DNA of 11,601 nt from an uncultured Oscillospiraceae bacterium (GCA_958448395.1 CAUDDP010000065.1:1-11601), one strand, 5' to 3'. Shown: positions 1 to 7,529, counted from the stretch's first letter. Translations and numbers: made by a program. Notes: generated by a model not told the origin, from the sequence alone.

Positions 1-165
1 ACTGTGGGGAATCACCCTCCGCCAAGCTGAGCCAGCTTGACCGCAGTTGCCATTCGGCAGATAGAATTTCGCCGCTCCTGAACGGATTGCTTTCAAAAAA
101 TCGTTTATTCCCTTCCAATCAATGGTTTATGATTTTTGGCAATCGACTTCTAAATATCTCTTGCA
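1..165. other. Region downstream of trpA, unassigned
   Basis: This is the stretch after the trpA stop. I see no convincing intrinsic terminator: there is only a weak bulged pairing near 116-140 and no T-run, so the trp transcript may continue past the window. On the minus strand, two frames stay open from about position 120 to the window edge. Neither has a clear ATG with a ribosome binding site, so I do not call a gene. A 7-bp inverted repeat with a 3-nt loop (CAAGCTG/CAGCTTG) lies at 23-39. The higher GC of positions 1-90 compared with 90-165 may mark the edge of a different element, possibly a dispersed repeat, but that is a guess. Confidence 0.4.
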
Positions 166-960
166 TTATGCATCCAATGCAGTGCGAATGTCATGTAAGA
201 ATTCGGATACCTTTTCCGGTGCCTGTGCCTGATGCTGCTCCACCAGATTGACCACAGCACTGCCGATAATGACACCATCACAATATTGACTCATCTGCTT
301 GGCTGCTTCCGGACTGGAAATACCAAAACCAACCATGCATGGGATTTTTGCATATTTGTGAATGGGATCAAAGAAAGCAGAGAAATCCGTTTGGAATTGC
401 GACCGCATACCGGTCACACCGTTGGAGGAAACACAATACAGGAAACCAGTCGCATTTTCTGCAATCATCTGCGTTCTGCCTTCACTTGCTGGTGTCACCA
501 GACTGATATTGTGAATGCCATATTTGTCCGCATCACCCTGAATCTCATCCTTCTCCTCAAACGGCATATCCGGTACAATTACCCCGTCAATGCCAACTTC
601 CTTACAGGTGCGGAAGAATTTTTCTGTTCCATAGGAAAAGATGGTATTCAGGTACATCATGAGCAGCAACGGCATATCGGTCTGTTTCCGCAGCCGCTTA
701 ACCAGTTCAAAAATACCTACCAATGTTGTTCCTTGTTTCAGGGACTGTTCACTGGAATGTTGAATGACAGGACCTTCTGCAATCGGATCGGAAAAGGGAA
801 CACCCAGTTCAATGATATTCGCACCAGCTGCTTCCATTTTCAAAACCAGTTGTTCCGTCAGGTCATATCCGCCATGTCCGGCAGTGATAAACGGAATCAA
901 AGCTTTTTTACCCTCTTGTTTCAACGCCTGTAAAGTGCAGTCAATTCTATTTTTAGTCAT
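166..960 (-). CDS. trpA: Tryptophan synthase alpha subunit
   Basis: TrpA cleaves indole-3-glycerol phosphate to indole and glyceraldehyde 3-phosphate and passes indole to TrpB through the alpha2beta2 tunnel; it is cytoplasmic. The 264-residue (beta/alpha)8 barrel has the usual length. Visible motifs are LIPFITAGHG near residues 21-30, ELGVPFSDP with catalytic Glu at about residue 51, and GFGIS and IIGSAVV phosphate-binding segments near the C-terminus. The segment after FSDP reads IAEGPVIQ, so Glu (about 62) stands where E. coli has catalytic Asp60. I chose the ATG at 960-958, which overlaps the end of trpB by 8 nt. A TTG directly before it (963-961) is possible and sits closer to the GGAG site (6 nt against 9 nt), giving 265 residues. 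This is the last gene of the trp operon. Confidence 0.96.
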   Translation of the reverse strand: MTKNRIDCTLQALKQEGKKALIPFITAGHGGYDLTEQLVLKMEAAGANIIELGVPFSDPIAEGPVIQHSSEQSLKQGTTLVGIFELVKRLRKQTDMPLLLMMYLNTIFSYGTEKFFRTCKEVGIDGVIVPDMPFEEKDEIQGDADKYGIHNISLVTPASEGRTQMIAENATGFLYCVSSNGVTGMRSQFQTDFSAFFDPIHKYAKIPCMVGFGISSPEAAKQMSQYCDGVIIGSAVVNLVEQHQAQAPEKVSEFLHDIRTALDA

Positions 961-2140
961 CAATTTTCACTCCTCTGTATTGTGCAATCTGCTGCATATC
1001 CTTGTCACCACGACCGGACAGGCAGATAATCATAGTCTGGTCTTTTTTCATTGTAGGGGCAATCTTCATGGCAGCTGCTACTGCATGAGCAGACTCAATC
1101 GCCGGAATGACCCCCTCTTTTTTGGAGAGATACTCCAATGCCTGTACCGCTTCTTCATCTGTGATGGCAACATAATCTGCCCGACCGGTTTTATATAAGT
1201 TAGCATGTTCCGGTCCAATGCCCGGATAATCCAAACCAGCAGAAATGGAGAAAACAGGTGCAATCTGTCCCTCTTCATTTTGCAGGAAGTAGGACTTCAT
1301 GCCGTGGAAAATGCCCAGTGTTCCCTTTGTAATAGTGGCAGCGTGCAGAGCCGTATCAACGCCCTTTCCAGCAGCTTCCGCCCCAACCAGACGTACGCTT
1401 TTGTCTGGGATGAAATCGTAGAACATGCCCATTGCATTGGAACCGCCGCCAACACAGGCAACGACGCAATCCGGCAGAACGCCTTCTTTTTCCTGCAATT
1501 GCTGTTTTGCTTCTTCTCCAATAATTTTCTGGAAATCCCGTACCATCATCGGATACGGATGCGGCCCCATGACAGAACCAATCAGATAATACGTGGTATC
1601 AATATTGGTAACCCAATCCCGCATGGCTTCATTGATAGCATCTTTCAGAGTACCAGTGCCATTGTCCACGCTGCGAACTTTTGCCCCCAGCAATTCCATG
1701 CGGTAGGCGTTCAGTTTCTGCCGTTCTACGTCTTCCTTTCCCATGAACACTTCGCACTCTAAATCAAATAATGCACATGCGGTAGCTGTTGCAACACCAT
1801 GCTGACCAGCACCCGTTTCTGCAATGATTCTCTTTTTTCCCATTCGCTTTGCAAGCAAAATTTGCCCCAGTACATTGTTGATTTTATGAGCACCAGTGTG
1901 GTTCAAATCTTCTCGCTTGAGATAGATTTTGCAGCCGCCTAAGTCATTTGTCATTCGTTCTGCATAATACAGAAGAGACGGTCGGTTTGCATATTCTCTG
2001 CAAAGCCGCCGATATTCTTCCCAGAATGCCGGATCTTCCTTTGCTTCTGCATATGCCGTTTCCAGTTCGTGGACGGCATTCATGACGGTTTCGGGAACAT
2101 ACTGTCCGCCAAAAATTCCATATCTGCCTACTTTACCCAT
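953..2140 (-). CDS. trpB: Tryptophan synthase beta subunit
   Basis: TrpB is the PLP enzyme that condenses indole with L-serine to give tryptophan, working in complex with TrpA. The 395-residue protein is full length. The PLP-binding lysine is Lys86 in HTGAHKINN; the catalytic ETGAGQHG loop is at 108-115; the PLP phosphate-binding GGGSN is at 231-235; and SGRGDKD lies near the C-terminus. The N-terminus (GRYGIFGGQYVPE) is typical of the TrpB1 type that partners with TrpA. The start is ATG at 2140, 4 nt after the trpF stop, with a GAGGAG site about 8 nt upstream that lies within the end of trpF. Its 3' end overlaps the trpA start, which favours equal synthesis of the two subunits. Confidence 0.98.
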   Translation of the reverse strand: MGKVGRYGIFGGQYVPETVMNAVHELETAYAEAKEDPAFWEEYRRLCREYANRPSLLYYAERMTNDLGGCKIYLKREDLNHTGAHKINNVLGQILLAKRMGKKRIIAETGAGQHGVATATACALFDLECEVFMGKEDVERQKLNAYRMELLGAKVRSVDNGTGTLKDAINEAMRDWVTNIDTTYYLIGSVMGPHPYPMMVRDFQKIIGEEAKQQLQEKEGVLPDCVVACVGGGSNAMGMFYDFIPDKSVRLVGAEAAGKGVDTALHAATITKGTLGIFHGMKSYFLQNEEGQIAPVFSISAGLDYPGIGPEHANLYKTGRADYVAITDEEAVQALEYLSKKEGVIPAIESAHAVAAAMKIAPTMKKDQTMIICLSGRGDKDMQQIAQYRGVKIDD

Positions 2141-2144
2141 GATT

Positions 2145-2762
2145 TTACGCTCCTCGTATGATTGTTATAATTTGTTTCATTTTTTTAGGTGATTTGATTC
2201 CATTTTCTTCGATGCCACTGGCAAGATCAATACCATCTGGCTTTACGATAGAAATGGCTTCTGCTACATTTTCCGGTTTTAGACCGCCTGCTAAAAAGAA
2301 CGGTCGGTTCCAGTTTCGTTTTGCAAGCAGCGACCAGTCCGCACAAATGCCCGTTCCGCCAACAGATTGTTTTGTGTCGCCTTCCAGAATCACATGATCT
2401 GCCTGTATCTCTGCAACCGCCTGTAAATCCTGTTCATTGCGGATACGAACGGCTTTCCAGACAGGCAAACCGGTTTGTGCTTGCAATTGTGCGATCAATT
2501 CTGGCGATTCTGCACCGTGCAGCTGTATCACATCCAGATGCAGCTGTGCAGCAATATGCAAGATGGTTTCCGCTGTTTCATCTACAAATACACCGACACT
2601 CTGTACGGTTGTAGATTTCTGCTGCATCAGTTGCTTTGCAGTAGAAAACGGCACACTTCGCCGAAAGCCGGCACTTAATATCACTCCCATATAGTCTGGT
2701 TGCAACACATTGACAGCAGCGACATCTTCTAAGCGTCGGATTCCACAAAATTTTATCTTCAT
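2145..2762 (-). CDS. trpF: Phosphoribosylanthranilate isomerase
   Basis: TrpF performs the Amadori rearrangement of N-(5'-phosphoribosyl)anthranilate to CdRP, the step before TrpC. It is a 205-residue stand-alone barrel, the usual size for a monofunctional enzyme. Visible motifs are KFCGIRR at 4-10 (with the expected Cys6), QLHG at 80-83, GGTG at 135-138, LAGGL at 157-161 and DLASGIE at 179-185, the last ones forming the phosphate site. The residue eight before GGTG, where most family members carry a catalytic Asp, appears to be Glu127 (ILEGD), judged from a remembered alignment. The start ATG overlaps the trpC stop as ATGA (2762-2759), so translation is probably coupled. trpF is separate from trpC, unlike the fused TrpCF of enterics. 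Confidence 0.95.
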   Translation of the reverse strand: MKIKFCGIRRLEDVAAVNVLQPDYMGVILSAGFRRSVPFSTAKQLMQQKSTTVQSVGVFVDETAETILHIAAQLHLDVIQLHGAESPELIAQLQAQTGLPVWKAVRIRNEQDLQAVAEIQADHVILEGDTKQSVGGTGICADWSLLAKRNWNRPFFLAGGLKPENVAEAISIVKPDGIDLASGIEENGIKSPKKMKQIITIIRGA

Positions 2763-3538
2763 AAATTCTCCCGCAGTGTCTGCATTACGTCTGCCACATT
2801 GCCGCTTCGCATGAGGGTTTCACCAATGAGAACGGCATCTGCACCATATTGCCGTACGGTTTTCAGGTCATCATGGGATTGCATACCGCTTTCTGAAACA
2901 AGAATGCAATCCTTTGGTACCATAGCAGCGAGATGCTGCGTGGTTGCCAAATCGACCTGAAAGGTTTTCAGGTTGCGATTGTTAATGCCACAGATTTTTG
3001 CACCGCAGTGCAGTATCTGCTGCATTTCTGTTTCATTGTGTGCTTCAAACAGACAGTGCAAGCCCAGTTCTGTGGCATATTGATAGAACTCCTGCATGGT
3101 TTCTGTATCTAAAATGGCAGCAATCAACAGAATGGCATCTGCCCCTATCACCCGTGCCTCATCAATCTGATAGGTGTCAATGATGAAATCCTTCCGCAGC
3201 ATCGGAATGGAAACGGCTGCCCGAATATCCCGAAAATATTGACTGCTGCCCTGAAAATAATGTTCCTCTGTCAAACAGGAAATTGCATTTGCACCAGCCT
3301 GTTCATAGGCAATTGCCTGCTCGACTGGATGAAAGTCCGCACAAATGACGGACTTGGAGGGGGAAGCTTTCTTTACCTCTGCAATGATAGAAAGCCGTCC
3401 GGTACGCAGGGCATCTGGAAAGGAGAGAACCGCACGTTTTGTCTGCAATGCCAGCGTTCGCATGGTCTGCCGGTCTGTTTCTGCCAATTCTCTTGCCAGC
3501 TGTTCTTTCCGTTTTACAACAATGTCATCTAAAATCAT
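2759..3538 (-). CDS. trpC: Indole-3-glycerol phosphate synthase
   Basis: TrpC closes the indole ring, converting CdRP to indole-3-glycerol phosphate with loss of CO2 and water. The 259-residue protein is a complete (beta/alpha)8 barrel. Visible active-site segments are AEVKKASPSK (53-62, Lys56), LRKDF (114-118, catalytic Lys116), LFEAH (163-167, Glu165), INNRNL (185-190) and VSESGM (214-219, Glu216), plus a C-terminal ADAVLIGE phosphate site. I chose the ATG at 3538 because the protein then starts MILDDIV, as in the family, and because this ATG overlaps the upstream gene's stop as ATGA (3538-3535). An in-frame ATG at 3571 would add 11 charged residues (EERNRERE) not expected in this family. 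Confidence 0.96.
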   Translation of the reverse strand: MILDDIVVKRKEQLARELAETDRQTMRTLALQTKRAVLSFPDALRTGRLSIIAEVKKASPSKSVICADFHPVEQAIAYEQAGANAISCLTEEHYFQGSSQYFRDIRAAVSIPMLRKDFIIDTYQIDEARVIGADAILLIAAILDTETMQEFYQYATELGLHCLFEAHNETEMQQILHCGAKICGINNRNLKTFQVDLATTQHLAAMVPKDCILVSESGMQSHDDLKTVRQYGADAVLIGETLMRSGNVADVMQTLRENL

Positions 3539-3966
3539 AATGGGTTCCCTCTCTCTATTTCTTTCTTCCATTCCATAAGAACCTCTACGGGACTAATTCC
3601 TCTTTCTGCAACACAGTCCGTATATTCATATTTAGCATCAAATTGTTTACTGGTCACGTGATAAATGAGTTTGCATTCGTTAGGACATTTATGCTCATAT
3701 TTTTTGCAAACGGCAACCAATTTTCTCACATCCTCTATTCCAACATGCAGGAATGCATCCGACTGTTCATCAGAACCCAATTTACCTGCGGAAAGAATGG
3801 TGTCACCTTTTTTGAAAAAAGCATTAAACATCGTTTCATATTCATTTTGATATGCATATGCATAAATTTCATCTGCATCTTGCCCGGTAAGTTCTAAAAA
3901 CTCCAAACAAAGCGAAATAACCTCTGACTGCACATCCATAAAAGCATCTTCAAAACCAACTATCAT
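3535..3966 (-). CDS. Hypothetical protein inserted in trp operon; YezG/DUF600-like?
   Basis: I do not recognise this gene with certainty. It encodes 143 residues, soluble and acidic, with no signal peptide, membrane span or metal-binding cluster; its four Cys residues (20, 87, 94, 98) include C-x6-C-x3-C at 87-98, and there is one more at 118. An amphipathic N-terminal helix is followed by IYAYAY (34-39), FF (50-51), a helical DVRKLVAVCKKY stretch, a FDAKYEY strand (109-115) and a final EWKKEIE helix (132-138). This order loosely recalls YezG/DUF600 polymorphic-toxin immunity proteins; that is an inference from memory. The gene is about 38% GC by hand count against about 45% for trpC. It begins 15 nt after the trpGD stop and its TGA overlaps the trpC ATG, so it is co-transcribed and likely coupled to trpC. 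The GGAG site lies 12 nt from the ATG, which is unusually far. Confidence 0.8.
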   Translation of the reverse strand: MIVGFEDAFMDVQSEVISLCLEFLELTGQDADEIYAYAYQNEYETMFNAFFKKGDTILSAGKLGSDEQSDAFLHVGIEDVRKLVAVCKKYEHKCPNECKLIYHVTSKQFDAKYEYTDCVAERGISPVEVLMEWKKEIERGNPL

Positions 3967-3981
3967 AGAGCCATGTTTCTC

Positions 3982-5616
3982 CTATTTTAAAGCATTTGTG
4001 AATGTCTTGAGTTCTTCCAGCTTTGCCAGAGCTGCTCCGCTGTCAATCATTTCCGCAGCCAGTGCGACACCCTCTCCAATGCTGTTCACTTGACCGACAA
4101 CATACAGTGCACAGCCAGCATTCAGCAGAACAATATTCCGCTTTGCATCTCGAATGGTGCCAGCAAGAATCCCTTGTGTAATCAGTGCATTTTCCTCCGG
4201 TGTACCACCAATGATCTCTGTTTTTTCTGCCATCGGCAGACCAAATTGTTCCGGTGTAACGGTGTATTCAAAAATACCACCATCCTTAATTTCTGCCACT
4301 TTGGTTGGTGCAGAAATGGAAATTTCATCAAAGCCGTCTTCTCCGTGTACGACCATAGCGTGTTTGATCCCAAGACCACACAGTACTTTTGCCATCACAG
4401 TCAGCAAATCGTCATTGTACACACCGAGCAGGATATAATCTGTCTCTGCTGGATTCGCAAGCGGACCTAAAATATTGAATACCGTACGAGTTCCCATTTC
4501 CTTTCTTGCCTTTGCCACATATTTCATGGAACCATGATAGCTTTGTGCAAACAAGAAGGAAATGCCGATTTCATGAATACAGTTTGCTGCCTGCTCTGGT
4601 GTGGTTTGAATTTTTACGCCGAGCCGTTCTAAGACATCTGCGGCACCGCTTTTACTGGAAACGCTGCGGTTGCCATGCTTTGCCACCTTTGCACCGGCTG
4701 CTGCAATGACAAAAGAAGATGTGGTAGAGATATTAAAGGAATTGGAACAATCGCCGCCTGTGCCGACAATATCGACTGCATCTTTGCAGTTTGGAACGGT
4801 TTTTGCTTTGGCACGCATTCCCTTGGCAAAGCCTGTAATTTCCTCAATGGTTTCCCCCTTCATCCGCAGTGCTGTCAGAAATTCTGCAATCTGAATATCC
4901 GTTGCTGCATTGCTCATAATCAAATCCATAGCCGCAGATGCTTCTGCTTCTGTGAGGTTATCGCCGTTGAGGAGTTTTTCTGCATAGGGGAGCAGGGCTT
5001 TTTTCGGCTGCTGTGCAGTCTGTATTTTTGTGGGAATCGAAACACCGGGCAGCAGATTCAGGAAGCGAATTAAAATTTCCTTGCCGTCATCCGTTAAAAT
5101 AGATTCCGGATGGAATTGCAGACCATAAATAGGGAACTGGGTGTGTGCAATCGCCATAATCTGTCCGTTTTCGTCTCTTGCAGTCACCCGCAAGCAGGAT
5201 GGCAGAGAGGATTCTTCTACAATTAAAGAGTGATACCGTCCGCAGGCAATCACCTGTGGCATGTCATGGAACAGAACGGACTGGGTATCAATTGCAATGT
5301 TACTTGCTTTGCCATGCATCAGGTGTTCCGCTTTGACAACCCTTCCGCCGAATGCCTCTGCAATCGCCTGATGACCAAGGCAAATGCCGAGGATTGGCAT
5401 TTTACCGGCAAACTTTTGAATCGCAGGAATCGAGATACCAGCATCCTTCGGATAACCCGGTCCCGGAGAAATCAGGAGAGCGTCTGGATGGAGTGCCTCA
5501 ATTTCCTCCAATGTGATTTCATCATTCCGAATGACCTGAATATCTGGATACAATTCGCCGATATACTGATACAAGTTATAGGTGAAAGAATCATAGTTAT
5601 CTAAGAAAAGAATCAT
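3982..5616 (-). CDS. trpGD: TrpG-TrpD fusion: anthranilate synthase glutaminase / anthranilate phosphoribosyltransferase
   Basis: This bifunctional 544-residue protein supplies ammonia to TrpE and then transfers phosphoribose from PRPP to anthranilate. Residues 1 to about 195 are a class I glutamine amidotransferase: DNYDSFTYN at the N-terminus, SPGPG (50-54), nucleophile Cys79 in GICLGHQ, and His169/Glu171 in FHPES. A short Gln/Pro/Lys linker (about 196-206) leads into the phosphoribosyltransferase: PRPP motif GTGGD (285-289), NISTT (295-299), KHGNRSVSSKSGAAD (313-327) and NILGPLANP. Both halves look intact. The start ATG overlaps the trpE stop as ATGA (5616-5613) and has a perfect AAGGAGG site at 5624-5630 inside trpE. 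The fusion is best known from enteric bacteria; here it is in a Gram-positive-type operon. Confidence 0.96.
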   Translation of the reverse strand: MILFLDNYDSFTYNLYQYIGELYPDIQVIRNDEITLEEIEALHPDALLISPGPGYPKDAGISIPAIQKFAGKMPILGICLGHQAIAEAFGGRVVKAEHLMHGKASNIAIDTQSVLFHDMPQVIACGRYHSLIVEESSLPSCLRVTARDENGQIMAIAHTQFPIYGLQFHPESILTDDGKEILIRFLNLLPGVSIPTKIQTAQQPKKALLPYAEKLLNGDNLTEAEASAAMDLIMSNAATDIQIAEFLTALRMKGETIEEITGFAKGMRAKAKTVPNCKDAVDIVGTGGDCSNSFNISTTSSFVIAAAGAKVAKHGNRSVSSKSGAADVLERLGVKIQTTPEQAANCIHEIGISFLFAQSYHGSMKYVAKARKEMGTRTVFNILGPLANPAETDYILLGVYNDDLLTVMAKVLCGLGIKHAMVVHGEDGFDEISISAPTKVAEIKDGGIFEYTVTPEQFGLPMAEKTEIIGGTPEENALITQGILAGTIRDAKRNIVLLNAGCALYVVGQVNSIGEGVALAAEMIDSGAALAKLEELKTFTNALK

Positions 5617-7079
5617 TGTGCTGCCTCCTTAATCGCATTGATAATAGCAAGTGCTTTGTTGACGGTTTCATAATATTCATTTTCCGGCACAGAATCTGCC
5701 ACAATCCCAGCTCCCGCCTGCACATACGCCTTTCCGTTGGTGAACAGGACTGTGCGAATGGCGATGCAGGTATCCATATTGCCATCAAAGCCCAGATATC
5801 CAACGGTACCGCCGTATAAACCACGTTTTTTCGGCTCGAATTGGTCAATCAGTTCCATTGCACGGACTTTTGGTGCACCGGAGAGTGTGCCTGCCGGCAG
5901 GATTGCCATGAGGGCATCCAATGCGGTCAGATCCTTGCGAAGCGTGCCTTCCACATCGGAAACAAGATGCATGACTTTGGAAGCCCGCTCTGTTACCATA
6001 TAGCGTGTTACGTGTACACTGCCAAACTCGGAAACCTTCCCCACATCATTTCGTCCCAGATCCACCAGCATGGTGTGTTCCGCACGTTCCTTCGGGTCGG
6101 CAAGCAAGGCTGCTTCATTTTGCGTATCTTCTTCCTGCGTTCTGCCTCTTGGCTTGGTACCGGCAATTGGACGATTGTGAATCGTTCCGTTTTTGACACT
6201 TGCCAGCATTTCCGGGGATGCACCAGCAACATCATAAGTTGGGGTGTGGAAATAATAGAGATATGGTGACGGATTGCTGACACGCAGCTTGCGGTAGACA
6301 TCGAAGCTGTCCGGTACATTCTGGATTTCAAACCGCTGGGAGAGAACAATCTGAAAAATATCGCCGTTTACAATATAATCCTTTGCCTGCTTGACGATGT
6401 CCATATAGGCTTCCTTTGTCGTATTCGAGTGGACAATGGCAGTCCCTGTTTTGACAGTTGGCTTTGGAGCTGGATTATAGCAGCTGATTTTTTGTGCAAT
6501 TTCCTCTGCTCTCCAAAGAGCAGCTGCATACTGGGCGTCCAAATTGCCATCTGTATGCAAATTTTGAATGACAATGCCATTGTGCTTGAGATGGTCATAA
6601 GCAACCAGTTCTTCATACAGGAACAAATCACAGTCCGGCATGTGAATATCATCCTCTGGTACATTGACAAGCGTCTTTTCCATATATCGTACCGTGTCAT
6701 AACCGAAATATCCAATCAGACCGCCGGTAAAGTTCGGGGCATCCGGCAAAACCGGAGCGGTGTACTGTGCCATCTGTTCCTTCAGAAACAGAATCGGATG
6801 TGCGACGATCTGTGTTTGTTTTTTGCCATTTTCCAGAATGCAGGCAGTTGTACCATGCATTTGGATTTCCCGTTTTGGATTGGCTCCGACAAAGGAATAA
6901 CGTCCCCATTGCAGACCGTTGTTGACACTTTCCAGGATAAATGCATTTTCTGCCCCTTCGGACAGGGCATGATACAGATTGATAGGGGTTTGGTTGTCAG
7001 CAGAAAAGTCATAGAAGACTGGAATGGTATTGTATTGCTTTGCTAGCTGCTTGACTTCTTCTAAAGATGGTGTAAGCAT
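5613..7079 (-). CDS. trpE: Anthranilate synthase component I
   Basis: TrpE makes anthranilate from chorismate using ammonia from the TrpG domain, the committed step of the pathway. The 488-residue protein starts MLTPSLEEV. The N-terminal part has ILES (48-51) and GRYSF (59-63), matching the family's tryptophan feedback-inhibition site. The chorismate-binding domain has PIAGTKPRG (304-312), EHTMLVDLGRNDVG (334-347, with the conserved His335), LPAGTLSGAPK (394-404) and GAGIVADS. The start is ATG 7079, preceded by GGAGGA at the right distance. The reading frame stays open 51 codons further upstream to 7232, but that stretch is the T-box sequence and terminator hairpin and is not coding. It is the first gene of the operon and is directly controlled by the leader. 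Confidence 0.97.
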   Translation of the reverse strand: MLTPSLEEVKQLAKQYNTIPVFYDFSADNQTPINLYHALSEGAENAFILESVNNGLQWGRYSFVGANPKREIQMHGTTACILENGKKQTQIVAHPILFLKEQMAQYTAPVLPDAPNFTGGLIGYFGYDTVRYMEKTLVNVPEDDIHMPDCDLFLYEELVAYDHLKHNGIVIQNLHTDGNLDAQYAAALWRAEEIAQKISCYNPAPKPTVKTGTAIVHSNTTKEAYMDIVKQAKDYIVNGDIFQIVLSQRFEIQNVPDSFDVYRKLRVSNPSPYLYYFHTPTYDVAGASPEMLASVKNGTIHNRPIAGTKPRGRTQEEDTQNEAALLADPKERAEHTMLVDLGRNDVGKVSEFGSVHVTRYMVTERASKVMHLVSDVEGTLRKDLTALDALMAILPAGTLSGAPKVRAMELIDQFEPKKRGLYGGTVGYLGFDGNMDTCIAIRTVLFTNGKAYVQAGAGIVADSVPENEYYETVNKALAIINAIKEAAQ

Positions 7080-7085
7080 AATAAA

Positions 7086-7091
7086 TCCTCC
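7086..7091 (-). promoter_or_regulatory. Ribosome binding site of trpE
   Basis: GGAGGA on the minus strand, 6 nt before the ATG at 7079. It fixes the trpE start against the longer open frame that runs back through the leader. Confidence 0.9.
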
Positions 7092-7152
7092 TGTTTTTAT
7101 ACAAGGTTCTTTTCTTGTTTGCTCAAGGATGTCAGATTGAAATGGGACAAAT

Positions 7153-7193
7153 AAAAAACGCCTGATGTCCCATTTCACATGGGACGTCAGGCG
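7153..7193 (-). terminator. Leader terminator of the trp T-box
   Basis: On the minus strand, a 15-bp stem (7159-7173 with 7179-7193, one G-T type mismatch pair) and a 5-nt loop are followed by a run of six T (7158-7153). It lies directly after the T-box sequence and before trpE. It should form when tRNA-Trp is charged and stop transcription before the operon. Confidence 0.93.
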
Positions 7194-7453
7194 AAAAATC
7201 CATAACGTGTTGCCACCCAATTTCAGAAACAAAATGTTGTTTCCCTCTTTTCGAATACGCCGGACTGATACCGGATATATTCTTATCCCGATAACGTAGG
7301 ATATACGGCGACAGTTACTACCGTTTTTGCGGATTCCCTGTGCTTCTCACAAATCCATTCGCCATACCGCTTGCACATCAGGATTCCACCGTCCCTGACT
7401 CTCTGGACTGCCGCTCAGCAGGTTACTTACCTTTGCTCTCAGAATTTCAATAT
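7153..7453 (-). promoter_or_regulatory. Tryptophan-specific T-box leader
   Basis: This untranslated leader binds tRNA-Trp; uncharged tRNA stabilises an antiterminator and lets the trp operon be transcribed. Visible parts in transcript order are the stem I motif CAGAGAGUC (7405-7397), a GGUGGAAUCC element (near 7390-7381), a specifier loop GAA-UGG-AUUU with the UGG codon at 7357-7355, a GUGAGAAGC stretch after it, a GAAACA/UGUUUC hairpin (7243-7226), the T-box sequence GGGUGGCAACACG (7218-7206), and the terminator. The UGGC of the T-box bulge can pair with the GCCA end of tRNA-Trp (discriminator G), which agrees with the specifier. The start near 7453 is inferred from the promoter. Confidence 0.93.
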
Positions 7454-7459
7454 GGTTCT

Positions 7460-7488
7460 ATTATATGCACTTTGATTTCGTTTGTCAA
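7460..7488 (-). promoter_or_regulatory. Promoter of the trp operon
   Basis: Minus strand TTGACA (7488-7483), 17-nt spacer, TATAAT (7465-7460): both boxes match the sigma-A consensus exactly. The start would be near 7453, just upstream of T-box stem I. No operator-like palindrome is seen, in keeping with control by attenuation. Confidence 0.93.
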
Positions 7489-7529
7489 GGGAGTTCACAT
7501 TTTTTTTACAATTATTTTGCAGGAATGCC

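Noticed and set aside
3539..3571. Upstream in-frame ATG for trpC
   Set aside because: It adds residues foreign to the family and destroys the ATGA coupling; MILDDIV at 3538 matches known TrpC starts.
7080..7232. 51-codon upstream extension of trpE
   Set aside because: It reads through the T-box sequence and the terminator hairpin; the GGAGGA at 7086-7091 marks ATG 7079 as the start.
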